Assembly (NCBI GenBank): GCA_964585575.1
Contig: CAZPEM010000027.1
Location: 1 to 28,164 of the forward strand
Direction: 5' to 3'
DNA length: 28,164 nt
DNA from: UBA4655 sp964585575
Lineage (GTDB): Bacteria; Planctomycetota; Planctomycetia; Pirellulales; UBA1268
A program made the translations under genes and the position numbers. The notes under the pieces are model-generated. The model made no database searches, had not been told where the DNA came from, and worked only from the letters and a program-made list of their open reading frames with translations. This document shows positions 18,791 to 25,053 of the stretch, in pieces (the first letter of the stretch is position 1; every line of letters begins with the position of its first letter).

Positions 18791-19137
18791 GGGCGGGCCC
18801 GCGGCCCCGACGGCACCGCCTCCTCGGCCGCCACCGTCACCGCGCGGTCGACCGTCGGCAGACGGAATGGCGGACGACGGACGAGCTTGGTCACCGCGCC
18901 GCTACGAATGCACTGGGTGCAGACGAGCATGGTCGTGTTCGTGCCCCGCGCCGTCGAGCCTCCGGCCGACGGCTTGCCGAGGGTGACCCGGATCCGTTGC
19001 AGATTTGGCTTGAACCGACGGCGGGTGATCCCGGTGACCTTCGTGCCGACGCCGCCGAGGTACTTCGCCTTGCCACGGGTCGTGACCGTGTTGCCGACCG
19101 AGAAACCCTTGCCGCAGACCTGACAGGAACGTGCCAC
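18787..19137 (-). CDS. rpmB: 50S ribosomal protein bL28 with C-terminal extension
   Basis: This is a 116-residue bL28. I choose the GTG at 19137, because the family N-terminus (ARSCQVCGKG) follows immediately and AAGGA lies six bases upstream; earlier in-frame codons give unrelated sequence. Four cysteines (C5, C8, C73, C76) form the zinc-binding C+ version. ITRRRFKPNLQRIRV is the rRNA-binding core. Most bL28 proteins have about 60-80 residues; the tail after CTQCIRSGAVTKLVRR adds about 30, ending in a low-complexity SGPRARP. The stop overlaps gatC. An individual promoter is possible at 19195-19222. Confidence 0.93.
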   Translation of the reverse strand: MARSCQVCGKGFSVGNTVTTRGKAKYLGGVGTKVTGITRRRFKPNLQRIRVTLGKPSAGGSTARGTNTTMLVCTQCIRSGAVTKLVRRPPFRLPTVDRAVTVAAEEAVPSGPRARP

Positions 19138-19194
19138 GGGATGTCCTTGCTGATGACGCTGAGCGAATGCCTGGAACGGGCGACCGAGCCCCAT

Positions 19195-19222
19195 ACTGTA
19201 TCGAGGACGGCCGATTTCGCAA
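19195..19222 (-). promoter_or_regulatory. Putative promoter of rpmB-gatCAB
   Basis: In the 95-base gap after hisN, the minus strand has TTGCGA (19222-19217), a 16-base spacer and TACAGT (19200-19195). Transcription would begin near 19188, about 50 bases before the rpmB GTG. Both hexamers match four of six positions. It would let the translation genes run independently of lspA-hisN. Confidence 0.33.
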
Positions 19223-19232
19223 TGGGAACCGC

Positions 19233-20078
19233 TCAATCGCGGCGCTGGAGGATTTCGATCACCGCCTCGTGGATCAGGCCGTTGGTGGCCACTCCGTCGC
19301 CGGAATCGATCCGCGGGCGGCCCTCCCAGTCGGTGAATCGTCCTCCGGCCTCGATCACAACGGGCATCACGGCCGCGGCGTCCCAGGGGTTCAGGAGCGG
19401 GTCGACCATCGCGATCGCCCGGCCGGTGGCGACGAGCAGGTAGCCGTACCCATCTCCCCAGGTCCGCGTGAGGCCACAGGCCCGCTCGAGCGAGTCACGG
19501 GCGTCGCGGCGGTGTCTCAGGTCGAAGCTCGTGGCGTCGCTCGTGGTGAACAGGCCGCCGGAGAGCGTCGCCGTCGTCGAGACCCTCGCCGGTTCGGCGG
19601 CCCCCCGGCCCGCGGTGCCGAATCCTCGCGCGTGCCAGGCGCCCAGGCCCGAGGCGGCGAAGACCATTTCATTTGCCGCCGGAATCGAGATCACGCCCAA
19701 CGCCGGCGCCGCAGGAGCGTTGCCGCCACCGCCGATGCTTCGGCAGCCGACGAGGGTGGCGTAGAGCGGCACGCCATGGATGAACGACTTCGTGCCGTCG
19801 ATCGGATCGCAGATCCATTCGAAGCCGCTGGTGCCCGGCGTAGCCCCGGTCTCCTCGCCGAGGAAGCCGTCCGTCGGGAACGCGCCGAGCAGCACCTCCC
19901 GCAAGACGCCCTCGGCGGCCCGGTCGGCTGCGGTGACCGGCGAGCGGTCCTCCTTCAACTCCACGGCGAGTTCCTTGCGACCGAACCAGCGGAGCGTCTC
20001 CCGACCCGCTTTCTCCACGGCGCGAATCGCGACATCGAGCCGTCGGGCGAGTTCGTCGCGGTCAGTCACGTCATCCAT
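19233..20078 (-). CDS. hisN: Histidinol-phosphatase, inositol monophosphatase-like type
   Basis: This is a 281-residue IMPase-superfamily enzyme. The metal-site motifs are in order: KEDRSPVTAADRAAE (42-56), GEETG (E75/E76), DPIDGTKSFIHG (D91, D94) and the C-terminal PWDAAAVMPVVIEAGG. GTKSFIHGVPLYATLVG after the metal motif is the HisN-type substrate loop rather than the NFxxG of inositol monophosphatases, so the best reading is L-histidinol-phosphate hydrolysis, the penultimate histidine step. Related phosphatases acting on other sugar phosphates cannot be excluded from sequence alone. The start at 20078 overlaps the lspA stop by eight bases. No other his gene is in the window. Confidence 0.82.
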   Translation of the reverse strand: MDDVTDRDELARRLDVAIRAVEKAGRETLRWFGRKELAVELKEDRSPVTAADRAAEGVLREVLLGAFPTDGFLGEETGATPGTSGFEWICDPIDGTKSFIHGVPLYATLVGCRSIGGGGNAPAAPALGVISIPAANEMVFAASGLGAWHARGFGTAGRGAAEPARVSTTATLSGGLFTTSDATSFDLRHRRDARDSLERACGLTRTWGDGYGYLLVATGRAIAMVDPLLNPWDAAAVMPVVIEAGGRFTDWEGRPRIDSGDGVATNGLIHEAVIEILQRRD

Positions 20079-20670
20079 GGTCGTCGGTCGCCGACCCGCG
20101 CGGTGGGAGCAGCGAGAGCAGGAGGAGCGTCGCCGACCCGATCACGAGCCAGGAGTCGGCGAGGTTGAAGATCGGCCAATCGATGATCCCATCGAGCCGG
20201 AAATGAATCCAATCGCGAACCGCGAGCACGCGGCTCCCCTGCCGCTCGAACGGCGCATGCCAGGTCAGCCCGGGAAGCCCGAGCCTGTCATACAGGTTGC
20301 CGACTATTCCGCCCGAAATCAGGCCGAGGGCGACCACCAGCAACGGCTCCCGCCCCGCTGCGGTGCGGACCACGACGAAGACGATGAGCGACAAGGCGGC
20401 CACCGACACGAGGGCGAAGAGCGGCCCAAACCCCTGTCCCATGCCGAACAGTGCCCCCTCGTTGAGGTTCGTCTCGATCCAAAGCATCCCGGGCACCACC
20501 GTCGCGGCGGGTGATGCGCCGGGCATCCCCATGCGGGCGAAGACGATCTCCTTCGTAACGAGGTCGGTCGCCGCGGCCACGAGGAAAACCGCCCCATAGA
20601 GGAGCTTTCCCGCACTGACTCCGAGGATCCTTCCTCCCATGATGCCACCGTCCATGATGACACGGTCCAT
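20071..20670 (-). CDS. lspA: Lipoprotein signal peptidase (signal peptidase II)
   Basis: LspA of 199 residues if the first ATG is used. The catalytic aspartates are D128 in GNLYDRL and D172 in NLADSWLVIG; NLNEGALFG (68-76) and ATDLVTK (34-40) are also family-typical. Four membrane helices are visible. It cleaves the signal peptide of diacylglyceryl-modified prolipoproteins in the inner membrane. A ~35-residue insert (WHAPFERQGSRV to DGIIDWP) lies between the catalytic motifs. The start is uncertain: three in-frame ATGs at 20670, 20655 and 20640 each end a 15-base tandem repeat, and none has a clear Shine-Dalgarno sequence. Most LspA proteins begin close to the first helix, favouring 20640. 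It overlaps hisN by eight bases and follows the dksA-like gene by 24. Confidence 0.92.
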   Translation of the reverse strand: MDRVIMDGGIMGGRILGVSAGKLLYGAVFLVAAATDLVTKEIVFARMGMPGASPAATVVPGMLWIETNLNEGALFGMGQGFGPLFALVSVAALSLIVFVVVRTAAGREPLLVVALGLISGGIVGNLYDRLGLPGLTWHAPFERQGSRVLAVRDWIHFRLDGIIDWPIFNLADSWLVIGSATLLLLSLLPPRGSATDDHG

Positions 20671-20682
20671 GTTGACACGGTC
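20638..20682 (-). repeat. Three 15-base tandem units spanning the lspA start
   Basis: On the minus strand, GACCGTGTCAACATG, GACCGTGTCATCATG and GACGGTGGCATCATG follow one another without gaps. Each unit ends in an ATG in the lspA frame. The first two differ at one base, the third at two more. Confidence 0.8.
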
Positions 20683-20694
20683 GCCTGGCGGGTC

Positions 20695-21180
20695 CTACCG
20701 GGGGCTCCGGGGACGGCTCGACTTCGTAGGTGACCTCCCGGAGGCTGCTTTCGCTGGGGCCCCGGAGGCTGCTTTCGCTGGGAAGCGGACGGGGGTTCGT
20801 CGCACCGGCCCGCCAGACTCCTCGAGTTCGGCACACCTGATGCAAAGGGCCGCGAACGGAATCGCCTCGAGCCGCTTCTTCGAGATGATGCCGCCGCATC
20901 CCTCGCACAGCCCGAACGACTTCGTCCTGATCCTCTCGAGTGCCTCCTCAACGGCCTCGAGCGTCCCCTCCTCGGTCGCCATCAGGCTGAGCGTGAACTC
21001 CTGCTCGAAGGCATCACTTCCGAGGTCGGCCATGTGGATCGGCATCGTGGAGAGGTTCCCGCCGCCGTCCGACTCCGAACGCCGTAACGCCGCGTCGGCC
21101 ATCGTCGATACGTCACCACGAAGGCGGGCTCGAATCGCGAGCAACGCCTGTTTGAAAACCTTTAGTTCCGCAGCTTTCAT
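20695..21180 (-). CDS. TraR/DksA-family zinc-finger protein
   Basis: This is a 161-residue protein. The N-terminal half is helical, probably a coiled coil. MPIHMADLGSDAFEQEFTLS (47-66) precedes a four-cysteine zinc finger: C92, C95, C113 and C116 (LCEGCGG ... LCIRCAE), spacing C-x2-C-x17-C-x2-C. DksA-like proteins bind the secondary channel of RNA polymerase, often with ppGpp. The general TraR/DksA class is clear, but the true DksA acidic tip motif is not evident, so no symbol is given. The C-terminus is a basic tail with a tandem PAKAASG repeat. The ATG at 21180 has GGCGG close upstream and a near-consensus promoter 31-59 bases away. It is the first gene of a long minus-strand run. Confidence 0.88.
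   Translation of the reverse strand: MKAAELKVFKQALLAIRARLRGDVSTMADAALRRSESDGGGNLSTMPIHMADLGSDAFEQEFTLSLMATEEGTLEAVEEALERIRTKSFGLCEGCGGIISKKRLEAIPFAALCIRCAELEESGGPVRRTPVRFPAKAASGAPAKAASGRSPTKSSRPRSPR
20737..20783 (-). repeat. 24-base tandem repeat inside the dksA-like gene
   Basis: Two copies with a period of 24 bases, starting at 20737 and 20761. They share CCCGGAGGCTGCTTTCGCTG on the plus strand. The period is eight codons, so the frame is kept and the product gains PAKAASGAPAKAASG near residues 134-148. Confidence 0.85.
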
Positions 21181-21210
21181 GCTTCCGCCCTTGGAGACGA
21201 GGAAGCCCTC

Positions 21211-21239
21211 AGGATACGGCCCAATGGGGGGCCTGTCAA
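21211..21239 (-). promoter_or_regulatory. Near-consensus sigma-70 promoter of the dksA-lspA-hisN run
   Basis: Minus strand: TTGACA (21239-21234), exactly 17 bases, TATCCT (21216-21211). The -35 is perfect, and the -10 matches four of six positions. Transcription would start near 21204, with a ~24-base leader before the ATG at 21180. This is the best promoter in the window. Confidence 0.65.
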
Positions 21240-21338
21240 ACTGGCAGGCGAGGCGATTTTCAGTCCGCCTTGCTGCCGGCCAAAGCATGACCTACCCTTG
21301 ACGAACATCGTCGCATCCGCCGCAAAATCGAGCATTCC

Positions 21339-22748
21339 GTGGCCGTCGTCACCCGTACCGACCTCGCCTTCCAGCAGTGCATCGACCCTGCGTGCGCGGC
21401 CACGTTCTCGGTGGACGAGGTGCTCACCAGCTGCCCAGCCTGCGGAAACCTGCTCGATGTGGAATACGACTGGGACCGGATCCGGCCGCCTAGTTCGTTC
21501 GAGGTTTTCGAGCGAAAGTGGATGCGGCGGAGCGACCCGTTGGCTCTGAGCGGCGTCTGGCGTTTCCACGATCTTCTTCCCTATGCTCCCCGCGAGAGCG
21601 TCGTCACGATCGGCGAGGGACAGACGCTCCTGTCAAAGGCCGACAGCGTGGGCAGCTACGTGGGGGTGAATCCCGGCCGGCTCCACCTGCAGTACGAGGG
21701 ACTCAATCCGTCGGGATCGTTCAAGGACAACGGCATGTCGGCCGCCTTCACCCACGCGCGGATGATCGGCGCGCGTCGGGCGGCCTGCGCCTCCACGGGC
21801 AACACGAGCGCCTCGCTCGCCGTTTACTGCGCCGTGACGCGGCTGATGCGAGGAATCATCTTCATCGGCTCGGGCAAGATCTCCTACGGGAAGCTTTCGC
21901 AGGCGCTCGACTACGGCGCTCTCACGATCCAGATCGCGGGCGACTTCGACGACGCCATGGCCCGCGTGCAGGAGGTCGCGAAGAAGCTCGGCATCTACCT
22001 CGTCAACAGCGTCAACCCTTTCAGGCTCGAGGGGCAGAAGACGATCATGTTCCGGGTGCTCGAGTCGCTCGGCTGGGAGGTCCCCGATTGGATCGTGGTG
22101 CCGGGGGGCAACCTCGGCAACTCCAGCTCGTTCGGCAAGGCGTTTGCCGAACTGCGAAAGCTCGGGCTCATCGACCGTGTGCCGAGGCTCGCTGTGATCA
22201 ACGCGGCCGGTGCCAACACGCTCTACGAGCTCTACCACAAGCGTGGGCTCCGCTGGGAGGGCGGTCGGGCCGACCTCTCGCCCGCGTGTCACTACTACGA
22301 CGAGCTCGACCGCGACAAGAAGCGGGCCGACACGATCGCCAGCGCCATCGAGATCAATCGGCCCGTGAACCTCAACAAGTGCCTGCGGGCCCTCGAGGTC
22401 TGCGACGGCGTGGTCCGCGAGGTGACGGAGCAGGAGATCCTCGACGCGAAGGCCCAGGTCGGGGCCGGCGGGCTCGGCTGTGAGCCTGCCAGCGCCGCGA
22501 GCGTGGCGGGCGCCAGGCAGCTCGTGGCGCAGGGGGTGATCGGCCGCGACGAGCGGGTGGTCTGCATCCTCACCGGTCATCAGCTCAAGGACCCGACCGC
22601 GACGGTCGCCTACCACACGACCGACCAGAAGCTCTTCAACGACGTGCTTGGCAGCCGCGGCGTGAGCCGTGCAAGCTACGCGAATCGCGCCGTGAGCGTC
22701 GGCAACCGGATCGACGAGATCGTGCAGGCGATCGATCTCTATGCGTGA
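21339..22748 (+). CDS. thrC: Threonine synthase
   Basis: This is a 469-residue fold-type II PLP enzyme. A small zinc-ribbon-like N-terminus has C14, C19, C32 and C35. EGLNPSGSFKDNGMSAAF carries K129, the expected PLP lysine; STGNTSAS and VPGGNLGNSSSFGKAF are the phosphate- and substrate-binding loops. It converts O-phospho-L-homoserine to threonine, the last step of the pathway. The start is a GTG with no strong ribosome binding site; TTGACG at 21298-21303 may be a -35 box, but no good -10 follows. It is followed by dapB with an eight-base overlap, so two aspartate-family enzymes are coupled. Other fold-type II enzymes are less likely given the SGSFKDNG motif and C-terminal LTGHQLKDP. Confidence 0.92.
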   Translation: MAVVTRTDLAFQQCIDPACAATFSVDEVLTSCPACGNLLDVEYDWDRIRPPSSFEVFERKWMRRSDPLALSGVWRFHDLLPYAPRESVVTIGEGQTLLSKADSVGSYVGVNPGRLHLQYEGLNPSGSFKDNGMSAAFTHARMIGARRAACASTGNTSASLAVYCAVTRLMRGIIFIGSGKISYGKLSQALDYGALTIQIAGDFDDAMARVQEVAKKLGIYLVNSVNPFRLEGQKTIMFRVLESLGWEVPDWIVVPGGNLGNSSSFGKAFAELRKLGLIDRVPRLAVINAAGANTLYELYHKRGLRWEGGRADLSPACHYYDELDRDKKRADTIASAIEINRPVNLNKCLRALEVCDGVVREVTEQEILDAKAQVGAGGLGCEPASAASVAGARQLVAQGVIGRDERVVCILTGHQLKDPTATVAYHTTDQKLFNDVLGSRGVSRASYANRAVSVGNRIDEIVQAIDLYA

Positions 22749-22755
22749 GGGCAGC

Positions 22756-23649
22756 ATGCATCAGACCGGCATGGAAGCGATGCGACTCGTGGTGCACGGA
22801 GCGGCCGGCCGCATGGGCCGCCGGATCGTGGCCTGTGCCGTTGCCGATCCGCGGTGGCGGGTCGTTCATGCGCTCGAGCACCGCGGCAGCCCGCACCTCG
22901 GCGCCGACGCGGGGACGCTTGCGGGAGTCTCGCCGCTGGGCGTGCACGTCTGCGACCACTGGGAGGCACCCGACCACCGCGATTCAAAGGGCGGCACCGC
23001 CGACTCAAAGGGCGGCTTCGCGGACGCCGGGGCCGACTGCATCATCGACTTCTCGCTGCCCGGCGCGGTGGGACCGATGGCCAAGCTCGCGGCCGAACGC
23101 GGCGTGCCGCTCGTCGTCGCGACGACGGGACTCGAAGCGGCCGACCAGGAGGCGGTGAGAATCGCCTCGGCGAAGGTGGCCGTGCTCCAGTCGCCGAGCA
23201 TGAGCCTCGCCGTGAACGTCGCGATGGACCTCGTCGAACGGGCGGGCCGGCTGCTTTCGGCCGTCGGGGGTCGCACCGACGTCGAGATCGTCGAGTGCCA
23301 TCACCGCCACAAGGAAGACGCCCCGAGCGGCACGGCGCTGAAGTTCGGCGCTATCGTCGCCGACGCCATGAGGCACGCCCATCCAGCGGGCACGACCCGC
23401 GAGGCGCACGGCCGCCACGGCCGCGTCGGCGCGAGGCCCGCCGGCGAGATCGGCTACCACGCCATCCGGGCCGGCGACAATCCGGGCGAGCACACGATCC
23501 TCTTCGGCCTCGAGGGGGAGTCGCTCTCGGTGAACGTCCGGGCCACGAGCCGCGACTGCTACGCCCAGGGCGCGCTCGCCGCGGCGGCGTTCCTCATCGG
23601 CAAGCCGGCCGGCCTGTCCTCGAGGCGCGACGTGCTCGGGATCGCGTAG
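22756..23649 (+). CDS. dapB: 4-hydroxy-tetrahydrodipicolinate reductase
   Basis: DapB of 297 residues from the ATG at 22756, which has GAGGG five bases upstream; an earlier in-frame ATG at 22741 lacks a ribosome binding site. The nucleotide-binding GAAGRMGRRI is at 15-24, and the catalytic/substrate motif CHHRHKEDAPSGTALK at 181-196 includes H182, H183 and K186. ATTGLEAAD and SPSMSLAVNV are also typical. It reduces the dihydrodipicolinate precursor with NAD(P)H in lysine and diaminopimelate synthesis. Residues 76-90 are an in-frame duplication (DSKGGTA, DSKGGFA) in the variable loop between the cofactor motif and GADCIIDFSLPG. Its TAG stop lies within the downstream inverted repeat. Confidence 0.94.
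   Translation: MHQTGMEAMRLVVHGAAGRMGRRIVACAVADPRWRVVHALEHRGSPHLGADAGTLAGVSPLGVHVCDHWEAPDHRDSKGGTADSKGGFADAGADCIIDFSLPGAVGPMAKLAAERGVPLVVATTGLEAADQEAVRIASAKVAVLQSPSMSLAVNVAMDLVERAGRLLSAVGGRTDVEIVECHHRHKEDAPSGTALKFGAIVADAMRHAHPAGTTREAHGRHGRVGARPAGEIGYHAIRAGDNPGEHTILFGLEGESLSVNVRATSRDCYAQGALAAAAFLIGKPAGLSSRRDVLGIA
22981..23022 (+). repeat. 21-base tandem repeat inside dapB
   Basis: Copies at 22981-23001 and 23002-23022. The shared core is GAYTCAAAGGGCGGC; differences cluster in the last six bases. The period is seven codons, so the frame is preserved. Confidence 0.85.
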
Positions 23650-23700
23650 GACAGGCTTTAGCCTGTCGATTGTTCGTGACAGGCTGAAGCCTGTCCTACG
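23645..23700. repeat. Long inverted repeat between convergent genes; REP-like element and probable bidirectional terminator
   Basis: Left arm 23645-23667 and right arm 23678-23700 are 23 bases each and complementary except for one position that would be a G-U pair in RNA; the loop is 10 bases. Each arm also contains its own small palindrome, GACAGGCT and AGCCTGTC around two bases, so two short hairpins or one long hairpin can form. The TAG stops of dapB (23647-23649) and of the convergent hydrolase (23696-23698) both lie inside the arms. I recall this AGGACAGGCTT core as a dispersed repeat in planctomycete genomes, unverified. Confidence 0.85.
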
Positions 23701-24946
23701 TTTGTGCCGCCACCCAGCCCATCGTTTTCGTGGTGAGCCTGTCGAGCGCACGCACGGCGAGTTCGAGGTGCTCGCGGCGGGTGTCCTCGATTTTGTTGTG
23801 GCTGATGCCGTGGAGGCTCTGCACGAAGAGCATCGCCGTGGGCACGCCCGCCATCGCCATTTCGGCCGCGTCGTGGAGCGGCCCCGACGGCAGCCGGTGC
23901 GACGTGCCGCAGGTTTCGCGGACGGCTTCCTCTGCGAACGCCACGAGGTCGGAATGGAAGGGGGCGGGATCGATGTGCCAGAGCCGCTCCCACGACACAT
24001 CCACGTTTCCTTCCGCTGCAAACCGGTCGGCCGCCGCGCGGGCCTCGGCGTGCATCCGGGCAAGGGCGGCAGGGTCGAGGTGCCGGCAGTCGAGCGTGAT
24101 CCGGCACTCCTCGACGACGCTCGTCACGATGCCGGGCCGGGTGGTGCAGGAGCCGATCGTGCACACGCCCCCGTCACTCCGGGCCGCGATGGCGTAGATC
24201 TCCTGTCCCATCTTCGCCGCGGCGAGAAAGGCGTCGCGGCGGCGGTTCATCGGCGTCGAGCCCGAGTGCGCGGCCTGCCCGCGAAACGTGATCGCATGCC
24301 GCTCCACGCCGAACGTGCCGAGCACGGCGCCGAGCGGCAGCCCGAGGTCGAGCAGGATGGGACCCTGCTCGATGTGGAGCTCGAGATAGGCGGCGGCGTT
24401 GCCAAGTTCACGGCCGCTCTCCTTCACGTGCTCGAGATCGATGCCGATCTCCCGGAGCGCGTCGGCGAGACGCACGCCCTGCTTGTCCACGAGGCGCCGC
24501 GCCTCGTCGAGGTCGAGACTGCCCGAGCAGGCGGCAGATCCGAACAAGCTCTTCCCGAACCGCGCGCCCTCCTCGTCGGCCCAGTCCACCACGCGTAGGG
24601 TGACGGGCGGCCGGCCCATGTGCTCGGCGCATACTCTCCGCAGCACCTCCACACCGGCAAGGAGGCCGAGGCAGCCGTCGAGCCAGCCGCCGTTGGGCAC
24701 CGAGTCGATATGGCTGCCGATCACGACGGCGCGGGGGCTTTCCCCTGCGAGCGTCGTCCACACGTTGCCCGCGGCATCGGCGTGCGTCTCGACCGGCAGG
24801 CCCGCGAGCCGCTCCCGAAACCAGGCCCGCGCCCGTTGCCAGGCGGGCGTGAAAGCCACTCGCTGCGCGCCTTCGGCATCGCCCGTGAGCGTGCGGAGTT
24901 CCTCGAGTTCGCGGATCGTCCGCTGCGGATCGAGCAGGCATGGCAT
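23696..24946 (-). CDS. M20-family N-carbamoyl-amino-acid hydrolase (probable beta-ureidopropionase)
   Basis: This is a 416-residue Zn-dependent amidohydrolase of the hydantoinase/carbamoylase branch of M20. Metal and catalytic motifs: VVIGSHIDSVPNGGWLDGCL, WADEEGARFGKSLFGS, LELHIEQGPILLD, GQAAHSGSTPMNRRRD and SGPLHDAAEMA. Enzymes of this group hydrolyse N-carbamoyl-L-amino acids, N-carbamoyl-beta-alanine, allantoate or ureidoglycine, and sequence alone separates them poorly. The gene is divergent from preT-preA, 107 bases away, which favours N-carbamoyl-beta-alanine (the third step of reductive uracil breakdown). The ATG at 24946 has only a weak ribosome binding site. The TAG stop lies inside the inverted repeat shared with dapB. 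The family is certain; the substrate is inferred from neighbours. Confidence 0.85.
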   Translation of the reverse strand: MPCLLDPQRTIRELEELRTLTGDAEGAQRVAFTPAWQRARAWFRERLAGLPVETHADAAGNVWTTLAGESPRAVVIGSHIDSVPNGGWLDGCLGLLAGVEVLRRVCAEHMGRPPVTLRVVDWADEEGARFGKSLFGSAACSGSLDLDEARRLVDKQGVRLADALREIGIDLEHVKESGRELGNAAAYLELHIEQGPILLDLGLPLGAVLGTFGVERHAITFRGQAAHSGSTPMNRRRDAFLAAAKMGQEIYAIAARSDGGVCTIGSCTTRPGIVTSVVEECRITLDCRHLDPAALARMHAEARAAADRFAAEGNVDVSWERLWHIDPAPFHSDLVAFAEEAVRETCGTSHRLPSGPLHDAAEMAMAGVPTAMLFVQSLHGISHNKIEDTRREHLELAVRALDRLTTKTMGWVAAQT

Positions 24947-25053
24947 GCGACCATCGTCGCCGGGTCAGGCTGGCGTCTGCAAGCGGCCGGGGGTATTCTG
25001 AGCGGTTTCCTGCGGCCATTGCCGCTGGTCGCGAGCCGAGAAGGACCCGAGGC

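Noticed and set aside
21298..21330. thrC promoter from TTGACG at 21298-21303
   Set aside because: No acceptable -10 hexamer at 16-18 bases; CAAAAT occurs only at 19 bases, so it is not listed as a feature.
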